A stretch of DNA of 64,000 bases from assembly GCA_029582165.1 (NCBI GenBank), contig CM055892.1, positions 2,451,347 through 2,515,346 of the forward strand, in the 5' to 3' direction. Shown one piece after another: positions 8,468-20,837 of this stretch. The position numbers and the translations under genes are program-made. Under the pieces are notes generated by a model that worked only from the letters and a program-made list of their open reading frames with translations, was not told the DNA's origin and made no database searches. Every line of letters starts with the position of its first letter. The first letter of the stretch is position 1. This DNA is from Portulaca oleracea. Taxonomy: Eukaryota > Streptophyta > Magnoliopsida > Caryophyllales > Portulacaceae.

Positions 8468-11400
8468 TCAATCTTCAAAATCCGCGAGGTATGCCACAAC
8501 TGTCCCGACATATTCCTCGCCCATGATGTATGGTTTGAGCTTCGATGAGTTTGCTTTGAAACACTTTCCTTGTGCATCTTTCAATTCAACCGCTCCGGCG
8601 GGGAGAATTCTCACAATTTCAAATGGCCCGGACCATCTTGATCTCAATTTTCCAGAGAATAACTTCAGCCTTGAGTTGAAGATGAGAACCCTATCGCCTA
8701 CCATAAACTCACGTCGGTTCAACCTCTTGTCATGCCATGCTTTCGCGCTCTCCTTGTAGATCTTGTTGTTCTCATATGCATGACGCCTCAACTCCTCAAG
8801 TTCTTCTAATTGAAATAACCGACTACCTCCGGCCGCCTTGAGATCGAAATTCAACTTCTTGATTGCCCACATGGTTTTGTGCTCAAGTTCTACGGGGAAG
8901 TGACACGCCTTCCCATAGACAAGACGGTAAGGGGTAGTACCGATCGGTGTGTTGAAAGCGGTGCGGTATGCCCACAAGACTTCATCTAATTTTTCTGCCC
9001 AATCTTTTCTTGAAGAGCTAACCGTCTTCTCTAAGATCTCCTTGATGGCACGGTTTGAGATTTCCACTTGACCTTGTGTTTGTGGATGGTAAGGGAGTCC
9101 CTTCTTATGCTTGATGCCGTACTTCGCCAAGAGAGACTCGAATTTCTTTTCAATGAAATGGGAACCGTTGTCACTAATGATGACCCGTGGAATGCCAAAT
9201 CTTGGGAATAGGGTCTTTTTCAAGAATTTCAAAACGGACTTCCCATCGCACCTTACACATGGTATGGCTTCGACCCACTTTGTGACATAATCCACCGCCA
9301 CTAGGATGTATTGGAAACCCCTTGACGACGGGAAAGGACCCATGAAGTCCAATCCCCACACATCGAAGGCTTCCACCTCAAGAATATAGTTCAATGGCGC
9401 TTCATTCTTCCGGGAGATGTTACCGGACCTTTGACACCTATCATATTGCTTGACATGCAAGTGGGCGTCACGAAAAAGAATCGGCCACCAATAGCCGGTT
9501 TGCAAAATCCTCGCTACCATCTTTTGGGAGCCACCGTGACCTCCCACCGGAAATTCATGACAATGGGTCAAGACAAATTGCACTTCACTCTCGGGAGTAC
9601 ATCGCTGGTACATCCCGTCATTGCAAAGACGGAAAAGGAAAGGGTCATCCCAAAAGTAATGCTTCATGTTGTGGAGGAATTTCTTCTTTTGATGATGGTT
9701 CAAGTGTTGAGGAATCACTTCGCTCGCCAAATAATTCACAATATCCGCATACCAAGGATGAGAGTTGATAGCCAAGAATCGCTTGTCCGGGAAAGCATCT
9801 ACAATCGGTTGGGTGTCTTCCAAGTCGACAAGAATCCTTGAGAGGTGATCGGCTACGACATTCTTCGTGCCCGCCTTGTCGCGGATTTCCAAATCAAATT
9901 CTTGCATAAGTAAGATCCACCGTATAAGTCTCGGTTCTGTCTCCTTCTTTCCCATCAAGTATTTGATAGCGGCATGATCCGTATACACTACCACCTTAGA
10001 GAACATGAGGTATTGCCGGAATTTGTTGAGCGCAAAAACGATCGCTAAAAGCTCCTTTTCCGTGGTAGTGTAGTTCCTTTGGGCGCTATCAAGCGCATGA
10101 CTCGCGTAATAGATGACCCTTGGCTTCTTGTCTACTGTTTGGGTCAAGCACGCTCCCACGGCGAAGTCGCTCGCGTCGGCCATGATCTCGAAGGGTAGCG
10201 TCCAATCCGGAGGTTGAACTACCGGAGCGGAAATCAAAGCCTGCTTCAACCTATAAAATGACTCAAGGCACTCATCAGTGAAAATGAAAGGAGCATCTTT
10301 GCACAAGAGATCAGTTAGAGGTCGAGCAATTTTTGAAAAATCCTTGATGAACCGGCGATAAAAGGCGGCATGGCCAAGGAAACTACGCACCCCCTTAACA
10401 GAAACTGGGGGTGGTAGGCGCTCTATAACCTCAACTTTAGCCCTGTCCACTTCAATGCCCTTAGAAGCGATTAAGTGACCCAGAACGATACCTTGTTCCA
10501 CCATGAAGTGGCATTTCTCCCAATTCAAAACTAGATCCACTTCCTCACGACGAGTTAACACTTTCTCCAGATTTAGCAAACAGTCATCGAAAGAATTACC
10601 GTACACAGAAAAATCATCCATGAAGACTTCCATGCATTTTCAATGAAATTGCTAAAAATAGCCATCATACAACGTTGAAAAGTCCCAGGGGCATTACATA
10701 AACCAAATAGCATGCGACGATAAGCAAATGTCCCGTATGGGCAAGTGAAGGTGGTTTTTTCTTGGTGTGAGGGGTGGATTGGAATTTGAAAGAACCCCGA
10801 GTACCCATCCAAAAAGCAAAAATGCGAGTGACCCACCAACCGTTCTAACATCTGGTCAATAACGACAAGGGGGAAATGGTCCTTCTTTGTTAGTTTGTTT
10901 AGTTGGTGGTAATCGATACACATCCGCCAACCGGTGATGGTCCGGGTACTAACTAGTTCTTTCTTGTCATTTTCAATTACGGTCATTCCACCCTTCTTGG
11001 GTACACACTGAACCGGGCTTACCCATTCGCTATTTTGCGATGGGGAAGATGATCCCAGTAGCTAGCAACTTTACTACTTCCTTTTTAACCACTTCTTGCA
11101 TGTTGGGATGGGGTTGCCTAGTAGGCTTGGCATCTTCTAGCAAGTCAATCGAATGCATGCATATGGAAGGGGACAAACCTTTCAAATCTTCTATCTTATA
11201 ACCTAATGCACCCCTATGTTTTCTAAGCAAATCAAGCAACTTGGACAATTCAAAATCATTCAAATTCGCATTCACAATGACAGGATAAGGTTTCTCATCA
11301 TCCAAGAAAGCATATTGGAGGGAAGGGGGTAAATCTTTAAGCTCTAAAGGAGTAAAATATTGAATTTGAGAGGAAGACATACCTTTGTAGATCGCATCTT

Positions 11401-11508
11401 GAATCTCCATGCACTCCATATAAGGCTCATCAATAATAATCTCCTCATGAACGGGTGAAGAGCCAAGAAGGTTGGTGAAGAAAGTAATATCGGTGTCGTC
11501 AGTCTCAA
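8468..11508 (-). pseudogene. pol: Athila-1 pol: reverse transcriptase, RNase H, integrase (frameshifted)
   Basis: The last open part (10633-8468, 721 codons) holds the RT catalytic motif FMDD (residues 4-7), RNase H acidic residues near D153, E194, D219 and D262, an integrase zinc region near residues 357-401 and the integrase triad D429, D488, E524. The RT fingers and palm are in other frames: 11419-11030, then 10986-10573 with FLDGYSGFFQI. Frameshifts lie near 11035 and 10640. The segment joins the protease frame in register across a single TAA at 11510-11512. The product would reverse-transcribe and integrate the element. The frame cannot be translated as it stands. Some breaks could be assembly indels. 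Confidence 0.85.
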
Positions 11509-11509
11509 A

Positions 11510-12745
11510 TTAGAAGGACTCCAATAAGCAAGCTCCCAAGGGATCGTTGCAAATAGATTCAAGAAAATGGGAGTCCTCAATATACTCATCAACAAGAAAC
11601 TCCATCATATCAATAGCATAGCATGAGTCCCCATACGAAGGACCTTTCAATGACCCCTCAAGTTGAAAAATGATGCTTTCATTCCCGACATTCAACGACA
11701 TGCTTCCATTCTTCACATCGATAATTGCTCCTGTCGTAGCAAGGAACGAACTTCCCAAAATAATAGGGATGTTGTTGTCTTCCTCTATCTCCAAGATCAC
11801 AAAATCACAAGGAATCAAAAACCGCCCCACTTGGACCGGGATGTCTTCCAATATTCCCAAAGGTCTTTGCACAGAACGGTCGGCCAATTGGAAGTTAATT
11901 GTTGTAGGAGCTAGATCGTCGAGATTCAACTTCTTGCAAATCGAATAAGGAATGACGCTTACACTTACTCCTAGATCGCAAAGGGCACGGCCAATCCGCA
12001 TATCACCAATGATGCATGGAATAGAAAAACTTCCGGGGTCGGCTAACTTCTCCGGTGATTTGTTATCGATAATTGCACTACAATCCGCTGTCAAATGGAT
12101 CGTAGATTTCTCTTGAATCCTCCTCTTGCTCATGAGAAGCTCCTTCAAATGCTTCTTGAAGGACGGGACTTCAGAAATGGCATTAAGAAATGGAATGTTC
12201 ACTTGAAGCTTCTTGAGCATCTCAATGAATTTTAAAAACTTTGCATCGGATTTTGGCTTTGCTAACCGCTCGGGAAAAGGGACCGGCGGTAGCTTTGGCT
12301 TCTCAATAGTTTGGATTAGCTCTTCTTCCACCATCTTTCCTTTCCCTTTCCTTAACTTCTCCATCTCCTCTCTTTCTTTACTAGATTCTCCAAATTCATC
12401 CTCATGTACTCCCTCAACTTCCTCACCCAAGACTAACTCACTTTCCCGCTTCTCCATCAAATCTTCCTCCTCCGAGATATCCACCACATCACCTTCTTTG
12501 TCACCCAAGACCTCCTCTCCCACCATCCTAGGGCCATCAATCTCCTTGCCACTCCTCAATGTAATAGCATTAAGTTGTCCCTTCGGGTTTGGTTGGGGTT
12601 GGCTAGGAAAAGATTGGATAGGTTGAGATTGTGTTGCCAATTGAGCCAATAGTAACTCGAGGTTCTTAATGCGAGTTTGGTCTTTTTCTCGATCTAAGGC
12701 CATCTTTTCTTGAGATAAGGCTATCTTTTCTTGAGATAAGGCCAA
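11510..12745 (-). pseudogene. Athila-1 gag C-terminal region and aspartic protease
   Basis: A 411-codon frame starts with a repeated helix-like segment (ALSQEKIALSQEKMALDREK), followed by an acidic linker (residues about 70-140) and a retropepsin-like domain at about residues 225-350. The active-site motif is CDLGVSVSV, the Athila form of D-[ST]-G, and a later ILGSSFLATTGA segment matches the second conserved protease loop. It ends at a TAA at 11510 that interrupts an otherwise continuous frame into RT. Upstream, the Pro/Gln-rich linker to gag (12746-12977) is out of frame, probably from an indel in the run of C residues near 12870. Confidence 0.8.
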
Positions 12746-12977
12746 CTTTTGAAGGGTTTGGTCAAGGGTTTCTTGTTGTGGTGGTTTGGGTGCTTCGGAA
12801 GATTGACCTTGGTGAGGATTTTGGTGGTGATTTTGGTGGTATTGGCGGCGATTTTGATTTGGGAAACCGGGGGGGTGGGTTTTGCGTTAGTGGAGCTTGT
12901 TGGTTGTAGGCGTAATTCCCATGAGGACGAATGGGGGTTTGATTGGTATAGGAGAGGTTATTGTTGGGATAAATGGC

Positions 12978-13872
12978 TTAGACTTGCTCGGTTTGATACT
13001 CTTCACACCGCTTCAAAGAATGTGGCCCTCCACAAAAATCACATACAAGAACTCGGGCGTCCGGAATAAGTATAGGTACTTCTCGAGCCACCTTTACTTT
13101 CCTTGTGGTTTCCTCCAAAGCTGCCTTTTGTTGCATCTCAAGAACGACATTCATGAGAAATTTAATAGTAGGATTGCTTTCTAGAGGAGGACCATCTCTT
13201 GGACCGCGACCGCCTCCCCAATGAGGAGAGTTTTGAGATAGCTCATGAAGAAATACGTTTGCTTCCTCCGCCGTTTTCTTGAGGAACATGCCCCCCCGAG
13301 GCATGATCGATGGATTCTCGCAAAGAGCTACTCAGTCCGGAATAAAAGTGATGCAATAATAACCAATCCTCAAGATTATGGTGTGGACACCTCCGTTGGA
13401 GACCTTCGAATCTCCCCCATGCTTCGAATAACGACTCATCGGACTCTTGCTTGAAGCTCATGATGGCTTGCCTCAATTGACACGTCTCATCATTGGGGAA
13501 AAACCTTTGAAGAAAGTCGCGGCTAAGGGCATCCCATGTTGAATAAGTTCCGGGCGGACACGTGTTGAGCCGTAATAGTGCTTTCCCTTTCAAAGTAAGA
13601 GGGAAAAACTTCAGCTTCATGTATTCGGCGGAAACTCCATTCATTTGGATGAAGCCGATGCGTTATTCGAACCTGTTGATATGGTCAATAGGATTTTCAT
13701 GCTCTCCTCCATGGTACGGGGTGTTCTCAAATATCTCCAACAAATATGGCTTGAACATGAACGATGCGTTCAGTGGTAATTCTGGTAATGTGATGGGATC
13801 GCCGCCCGTACCCGACAATGGTAAGGAATATGATGCTAAGGTACGGGGTGGAACTTGCTCTCCTTCAGCCAT
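12978..13872 (-). pseudogene. gag: Athila-1 gag (stop codon and frameshift)
   Basis: The N-terminal piece (13872-13663) stops at a TAA and continues in the same frame from about 13660 to 13243. It carries the retrotransposon gag core (FLQRFFPNDETCQLRQAIMS; ESLFEAWGRFEGLQRRCPHH). A frameshift near 13290 moves the rest to 13304-12978, which ends with a zinc-knuckle-like CDFCGGPHSLKRC (CX2CX3HX4C). Gag would form the particle that packages element RNA. One stop and at least one frameshift disable it. Confidence 0.85.
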
Positions 13873-14123
13873 TGGAATTTCGATCGTCTCTCACTCCCTT
13901 AGTTGTCTTCTTCGTCTCGAGCCGGCGTTAGCTTGGCGAATAATGCTCTCCGGATTCGGGTTCGGTGGAGTTATAGGAGTTTGGCCTCGTCGAGAGCGAG
14001 TCCGCATGCACAAAAGGAACAAACAGAAGAATCAAATTTCCAGTAACCAAGGATAACAAAATCTCTAGCAGTGAAATGATCTTAAAAAACCTAAAGACAA
14101 AGAGCTAAGCTAGGTGCGCTTGC
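13873..14123 (-). other. Athila-1 leader between PBS and gag
   Basis: About 250 bases of untranslated leader with no recognisable feature, apart from a short basic reading frame running out of the gag start. Confidence 0.6.
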
Positions 14124-14141
14124 TCCCCGTCAACGGCGCCA
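14124..14141 (-). other. Primer binding site, tRNA-Asp type (Athila-1)
   Basis: Minus-strand TGGCGCCGTTGACGGGGA matches the tRNA-Asp-complementary PBS usual for Athila (TGGCGCCGTTGCCGGGGA) with one difference. It lies three bases from the LTR. Confidence 0.9.
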
Positions 14142-14144
14142 TTT

Positions 14145-14589
14145 TGGTGGTATGTGGTTTGTAAGACCTCGGTTTTAACGTTCTTCCACAGGGACCTAGG
14201 GGCCTTAGCTGCAACTAGTTGACTATAGGTATGGTTTACGATCATGAAAGGATGATAGAATTTAGGGTAAAAACAGCACAAACGCACTAGGTTCAGTCAA
14301 AAAGGTGAAACAATGGGTGTTGGGAGACTTCCGCGATGCAAACGGGAATGAGGAAATAGGTTTCGCAACAGGAGAGTAACGAGAAGGGGAAATCAAATGG
14401 TAACTCCGTTAGAAAATACCCACCGGGCTTCTTCTTTCAAGGATAGTCCGGATTAACTTCCCCAAAGTCCATCGCCATCGACAGACCCGAGAGAGTTAAT
14501 GGAACGGAATTTCCTAGTTAGTATCTATTCGCTTTCGCGAACTAGAATACTAACTATCCTAATTCTTACCTTCCAATAAGCGTTGAATT
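14145..14589 (-). repeat. Athila-1 5' LTR, PBS-proximal part
   Basis: This is the U5-side part of the LTR, cut by Copia-1 at 14590 and continuing at 22768. It has no partner in the window because the left LTR lost this portion, so its inner edge (14145 or 14153) is set only by the PBS. Confidence 0.7.
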
Positions 14590-14821
14590 TGTTGGGAATG
14601 TCCCGACAATGTTCGATACACACGGAGATTAAACCAAAGTAATATAGTAATTATATGTCTTGCTAGAGACCTCTATAATTGGTAATTAAATATGTTTAAT
14701 TACAACTATATTATTTGGTCCTACTGGGTCACACAAGTCAGTGCCCTGGAACAATGTATGTAACCTAAATGATATTGTATCAAGTTTAGAAAAGTTGGAA
14801 ACTGATTTCTGTGAAAAATCA

Positions 14822-14972
14822 GCCCAACACGGACCGAATTGGGCCCAACACGAACCGTGTTGACCCAACACGGTCCGTGTTGAGACACCACGGTCCGTGG
14901 TGTCCATGGGCCGAATAATTGGACTCTCTAGAGTCCAACACGGACCGTGTTGTTTCAACACGGACCGTGTTG
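14822..14972. repeat. Copia LTR palindrome cluster, core CAACACGG-T/A-CCGTGTTG
   Basis: Perfect 17-base dyads lie at 14866-14882, 14936-14952 and 14956-14972. 14886-14902 has CACCACGG/CCGTGGTG arms, differing in both arms from the others yet still complementary. 14919-14938 is TTGGACTC-TCTA-GAGTCCAA. Decayed copies lie at 14824 and 14846. The cluster stands 70-225 bases upstream of the TATA box, the expected place for U3 enhancer elements. Confidence 0.85.
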
Positions 14973-15045
14973 GGCCCAGAAGATGCGTCGTTGTCTTTTT
15001 TGGCCCTTTAGGGTTTTGAACCCTTTCCCTAGGTTTTCTAAACAC

Positions 15046-15053
15046 TATATAAA
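15046..15053 (+). promoter_or_regulatory. TATA box of the Copia-1 5' LTR
   Basis: TATATAAA lies about 460 bases into the LTR and is followed by GGGGTCTC. The same box is in the 3' LTR (near 22374) and in both Copia-2 LTRs on the other strand (near 51684 and 58264). Transcription should start about 30 bases downstream. Confidence 0.75.
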
Positions 15054-15434
15054 GGGGTCTCTGGGAGAGATTATTCTACACCAACTTCCTTCGACTCTTA
15101 GAGAGATACCAGGGTGATTTCCTGAGTTCCTCTCTCTTTTAGTTTGCAGTTCTAGTTTCAGGAAACACTATTAGTTTCCTGAAACAATCTCACATACATC
15201 TTAGATTGAGATTCGTCTCGATCGGGTTGATCTAGCAATCGGGTTCTGAGTCTTTGCGTGGACTTTTCGATGGGGTTTCAGCTTGGAATCGGAAGGTCAA
15301 CCTCTTCTTCACAGGAATTAGCGATCGGTATAATTATCAAGCCTCGCAATTGTGTTGATTAATTGTTTATAATCATATAATATTCCGCCAATTAATCAGA
15401 TCATTTAGGAAATAGACAACCTAAAACCTAACGA

Positions 15435-15446
15435 TGGTATCGAGCC
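15435..15446 (+). other. Copia-1 primer binding site (tRNA-iMet), damaged
   Basis: The sequence TGGTATCGAGCC lacks bases relative to the usual copia PBS TGGTATCAGAGC. The intact form is preserved in Copia-2 at 57867-57882 (reverse strand). Confidence 0.8.
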
Positions 15447-18429
15447 ACCAATTGCATGCTAAAGTATTGTACTTGTATTCATAATTAATTTTGTCAATAG
15501 TTGAATTATATTATGAATATGCTAGAGTAGATTTATGCCTAAAATTTTGAATCTTTATGAAAGTTTTAATCTTTGATGTTCATAAATCTGAGATTTTATT
15601 GTAAAATTTCATGCTTTGTTATTATTTGTTTCTTATTGCCTTTCATTAATCGATTTTATGTTTGTTTAATTGTTAAATATAGCATGAAATCGATTTAATT
15701 TTGAATGTTTTAGAAGCAATCACGTTTAATGTTGTTAAACAGTAGGCAATGCATGAAATAGGTTTAAATTCGCAAAATAGGGTTTTGTAGAATTAATTTT
15801 CTGATTTAGTTTATTTACTGTAAACATGAAAAATCGAAATAAACTATCAAACGAAATCGAAAATTTCTGAAAAATTAATTTTCTGATTTAGTTTATTTAC
15901 TGTTAAACAGTAGCATATTAGATGAACCTACTGTATGGAAAAATTATAAAATTTGATTTTTAAACTTATCGGACTGTTGTTATTTATTTTCCTCTTAAAT
16001 AGAGAATTAAAATGTTTAATTCCCTAAATTTTACAATCTTTTAGAAATTATTAAAATTCTGGAAAATATTTCATATTGGGTTATTAGATAACGCTGTGAT
16101 ATGAAATCTTTAAATTCGATAAGTTACGATAGTTTTATTTAAGTTTTTCGTTCACGAAATTAATCGAAACTGGGAAGCAACACGGACCGTGTTAGTTCAA
16201 CACGGACCGTGTTGCCAGCAGTTTTGGTGAATTCGTGTGTTTTAGGGTTTGTAATTAATTTTAGAAATTAATTATTAAATCCTATTACTACTAAATCAGA
16301 TAATAAGCATAAAATCTATTATTTTGTAAAGTTTAGGAAACTTACAATACCTTTGAAAGATATAGTATCTTTTACACTCCTTGATTTTAAGAAAGTCAAG
16401 TATTTTGTATGTATAGGTATAAAATCCTAAATCTGTTTAGGTAACTAAGATAAAATTTGGATTTTATTTATTTTATTAATCGTGCAAACCTTTAGGAAAT
16501 TTTATTTAGTATTTATTTCCTTATGTGTTATATTGCAACTATTTATATGCCTTTATAATTTGTTATTTAAGCATGTGTTTATTGCAATATTACATGTTTG
16601 CATGTGCTTCTAGTATGGCCATAGATAGTCAGTTTTACCGGTCTGCGTATCGGGTTGGGTGAAATACGGTCTGCGTAACGTCTTTGAATTAAATTTTAAA
16701 TTTAAATTTCAGTTAAATTTATTTTTTAATTCAAGTAAGGACTCAATTGTGAGGCCCAAATTGTAAATTGGTTGTAATTGGAGACATCAAATTGAGTGGG
16801 AGCCCAACAGCAATAGAGGTGGTGATTCAAGTGGGAGCCCATCCAATGAAGTTGCGAGACCCAAGAAAGTTTTCTTGAAGACTATCAAGGCTTAGTTAAA
16901 TTAGTTGATTGAGTCTAGGTGGCCATACTAGGGGTTTTACTTATGCTTTAATTTTGTTATTGCATGTTTTATTATGCCTTTTATGCTTTTCGAAAGAGTT
17001 CACCTAGAATTGCATGATTAGGATAATAAAACCTACTCTCATAATTGAATTATTGCTCAACCTACCGAAACACCACTTAGATGGATAAATAAAGAAAGCC
17101 AAAGCGAATTATTTGTCCATCATTAATAAGTAGGGTGTGAGCTAGGTCAATTCAAATTGGCTATCAAAATAGTTTTGGGCCAAGAGCAGAGGAAGAGAAA
17201 TATTGTATTCGATACAAATTTCTTGCCAAGAGTCATTTTTGAATGATCGATCATAAGATGATCCACCAAAGACAACATGGGACCAAGTTTTTGTTGGGCT
17301 AAAGTCCACTTGAAGCCATGGGTCTTGTGGGTCTTGGTTAAATTAAAACACTAAGTGAGAGTTGATAAAGTGTTTTGATTTGAAATTAAAATTAGTTTAA
17401 TTTCTTTTGATGAATAAAATGAACCAACTTGTCTCGTAGAATTGTTTATGTCTTTTCACTCACCACTAATAAAATATTGTTTTCTCCTTGAGAAAGAGAA
17501 AAACAATTAACACCAATTCCTTAATTGGCATTGCTATCGCAAGATTGTCTTGAGGGCAAATTAAAAGAAATATGTCTTTGATATAACATTGAGCTAGGCA
17601 TCAATATTAAGAGGTCAATCAAGCCAAATGAATACATGTAATGTCATAGTATTCATACAACTTTAACTTCAAAATGTTTGAAGATTAGAGGAATGATTTC
17701 AATATTACCAACTCAAAAACAAGTTTATCGAACTAGTTAGAGTTGACAAATATGAAACCAATAACCAGATAGTCTCGGTTAAGGTACATAAAGGAAAATT
17801 GATGGCACTTATGTTCTGAAATAATTTGACTATTTTAAAACATGAGAAACCTCAGATCCCCTTTAGCCAAAAGATTGGCGACCAAAGATAGTCTTTTAGT
17901 CAAAGGGAAAATAAAGATTTAAGAAATCTATCAAAGACAAGAAGTCAAAGGAAAGGTAAGGATAAACAGTTGTACATACCCAACCAATGACAGCAATCGG
18001 TTAACAACCAGATCATGTATGACACTGGGAGCGTGAATAACTATAAGGAAGACTTGAGATATGATTTCAATTCTAGGCAAATGCGTATATGATACACACT
18101 ACCCTTATTAAACCCACTTTGAGTATAAGATACCGGCTGTGAAACTCGCATTTATGCAAATGTGCAGTATCTACAGCAAAGTAGATGTGCTTTGAAGGAT
18201 GAGAGTCAGCCTACAAATAGGAACATACAATTAGTTGTAGTTCCTTATGAAGAGTTGGTTGTTTATCCATTTCCTCAAGACTTATAAGAGAAATATATAG
18301 GTGATTCTATGTTCTCATTATAAGTGTTTCTTACTCTCAATTAGAGAGAGAGGATCTCGGATAAACACACCCAACACATCGAAACCAAAAGGTTTGAAAG
18401 GAATAACCCTTGTTCAAACATAAAACTTG
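15447..18429 (+). other. Copia-1 leader and unreadable gag region
   Basis: AT-rich leader with an 82-base partial tandem duplication (copies begin near 15791 and 15873) and two more CAACACGGACCGTGTTG-type dyads at about 16180-16215. From about 16900 the sequence matches the Copia-2 interior and should contain gag and protease. I cannot find a confident domain because no frame is open. Confidence 0.6.
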
Positions 18430-19360
18430 TAACTATCTATTAAGTCATGCAAATCAGAGCGCATTCAGAAGCGTCACAGTGATAGACTTTTGAATGATAA
18501 GACTTTGAAACATGTGATGTCTGCAAAGCATGACTGTACCTTTTACAAGAAAGGGTGAACGTGCCAACAAACACTCATGCATATGGATGTATGTAGACCA
18601 ATTGAGCACAAGTACAAGGGGTGAATTACTTCAAATCTTCAAGATGAATAAAATAACACATGGTGATTCATGTCTATGAGATTCATCTGAAGCTGGAATG
18701 TTAAAATAGTTTAAAGATTTCCAAAATGAAGTAATCTTGGCAAAACAATGAAGAACACCTAGATAAGATTGAAAGGATGCTAATAGTTGAGCCAAGAGTT
18801 TGAACAAATGACTCAAATAAAACACAATTCTGGCACTATAAGCTTAAGTCATATTAATCAGAAATGTATTCAGAAACTGCATAGTGCATGATTTTGGAAA
18901 ACCTAAACTTTGAAAAGTTCAATGTTTGCAAAGCATGTCTGATGAGTAAGATGACTAAAATCACCTTTTATTGGAATTGGTGAACAAGCTAATGACTTAT
19001 TAGGATGCATACATACTGATGTATGTGGGCCTATGAGCACTAGTGCTAGAAAAAGGTTTACTGTACTAGTTCATCACTTACAGTGACGATTTTTTAGTAG
19101 ATATGGGTATATCTACTTAATACGCCACAAGTCCAAATCCTTTGAAAATGTTCAAAGAGTTTCAAAGTGAAGTACAAAACCAACTTGGCAAGAAAATCAA
19201 ATCCCTTCAATTAGATTGAGGAGGTGAGAATTTGAGCCAAAGATTTCATTGACCATTTCAGAGAATATGAAATTGTTTCATGACTCTCTCCTCTAAGAAT
19301 ACGACATCTCAATGACGTATCTAAAAGCAGGAATCACACCTTATTAGATATGGTGTGATC
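18430..19360 (+). pseudogene. Copia-1 integrase remnant, N-terminal part duplicated
   Basis: Two adjacent, similar segments are both readable as the gag-pre-integrase to integrase transition of copia polyproteins. The first is about 18430-18830. The second, about 18840-19360, is better preserved. The second shows, across several frames, DVCGP (first catalytic Asp region), SRYGYIYL, KSFE, EVQNQLGKKIKSLQLD (second Asp region) and the DHFREY segment. Many stops and small indels break it. The first copy has a counterpart in Copia-2 (about 54040-54400), while the second appears absent there. Confidence 0.7.
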
Positions 19361-20142
19361 AATGATGGTTGAGTCAACATTGCCGATTACCTTTTGGGGA
19401 TACACGCAATTAACCATAGCTGTAATTACTGAATAAAGATTATCGGAAGCATTAGGAGAAGAGAGGTTCTTGAACCGTCTTCTGAAAGAAAGGAGTATCA
19501 CTTCTACAAACTGTTGTAGAGAAAAGTGTTTGTGTCTCAAAATACTTTCTTCTTAGAGAATATGTTATTTTCTAAAAGAAAGAGTGGGAGAGATTTTGAA
19601 CTTACCGAAGTTCGAGAGACACAAAACACTATAATCATCACATAAAACTCCGCTACTTGATCCTAGTTCATATTTTCCTATTTGTCGGAAAATTAAGAAC
19701 AAGGTTGAGGCAGTTGAAGTTTCTCAAAATGTTGAGGAGAGGATGTCATGAACATTACTCCAAGCAAGGTCAGGTAAACAACTCCGTCAGCCACAAAGAT
19801 ATCGATCTTCTATGGATGAACGTGAGATGTTACTTTCAGAAAGTAATGACTCTACCTACATCAAAGAAGCTTTAAGTAAATCAAGATTCCATGCAACCAA
19901 GTCTAAAATGGATTCCAGGTATTCAACTAAGTTTAGGACTTGGTTGATTTGTCTGAAAGTGTGAGCCATCAGACATATGAGGGTTTTAAGGCAAAACATG
20001 GGTTCATTAAGATAGACACCAAGACTGACTTCAAAATTAGATTTTGAAGAAAGGTGTGTACTTGACACAACTGAGTGGTCTTTTGTTGGAATACTTGTAA
20101 ACTTCAAGAGACCATTTGTGGTCTTAAGGAAGCTTCTAGGAG
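19361..20142 (+). other. Copia-1 region between integrase and RT remnants
   Basis: About 0.8 kb where the integrase C-terminus and RT fingers should lie. I can see only short fragments and no domain I would defend. Minus-strand ORFs here (for example at 19856-20176) are shadows of the decayed plus-strand frame. Confidence 0.5.
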
Positions 20143-20331
20143 TTGGAATCATTGACCTTCTTGACCAGGATATCAAAAAGGTTTGACATACTGGGAAGTG
20201 CCAAAGATAATATTGTGTTTACAAGAAGTTCAGTGGGAGCAATGCGTTTTCTGATATCGTATGTGATTGACATACTGCCTACTAAGAAGAATATTCCAAT
20301 GTTGCTTCTACTGAGGTTGACTTGGAAATAA
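20143..20331 (+). pseudogene. Copia-1 reverse transcriptase remnant
   Basis: A 62-codon open stretch matches the copia RT palm: FLISYVIDILPTKKNIPML aligns with the usual FLVLYVDDILLIGNDIPML. The catalytic YVDD has become YVID (residues 40-43), so even this piece would be inactive. Both sides of the stretch are frameshifted. Confidence 0.75.
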
Positions 20332-20837
20332 TTTTCAAAGTGAAGGATTGGTGGGGCTAAGAATTTTCTTGGAAACAAGATCTATAATGATAGATTAAAG
20401 ATTTTGATTGTTTGAATCAAAGTTAACTAGGTGTTGTATAGTTCAACTCACTTCGAGAATGGATTAATTTCCAAAATCATGGCATATCCTTACAGAATTT
20501 GATTGTCTCAAAACAATCAGAAGTTCTAAGAAGGATGAGAAATATAACTCATGCTTCAGGCGTGAGATTAATATATGCCATGAGATGTTCAAAGTCCAAC
20601 ATAACATATAAATTGTATATGTATAAGAAAAACTAAGGATGTGTCCTAAGTCTAAAGTGGTTGATAAAAGCTAAGTGTGAAGAGTTGCATTGATGCTACA
20701 CTCATGCAGAGAAATATGATTATCTGAAATGTCAGAGAAAATTATACGATCTGTTTTGAGTGGTATTGAGGTGAACTGGAAGAAGTTCCTAACATGACAT
20801 GCGGTTAATTCTACAAATAAGACAAGTATGACACGAC

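Larger units (their letters stand above)
14590..15432 (+). repeat. Copia-1 5' LTR
   Basis: 843 bases, TGTTGGGAATG...CCTAAC, with the final CA eroded next to the PBS. It pairs with 21932-22767 and, reversed, with both Copia-2 LTRs. Confidence 0.9.

Noticed and set aside
11344..11595. 83-codon minus-strand ORF within Athila-1 pol
   Set aside because: It overlaps the continuous protease-RT frame in a different phase and has no domain match.
19856..20176. Minus-strand ORFs in Copia-1 as genes
   Set aside because: The plus-strand translation of the same region aligns with copia pol, so the minus-strand frames are shadows.
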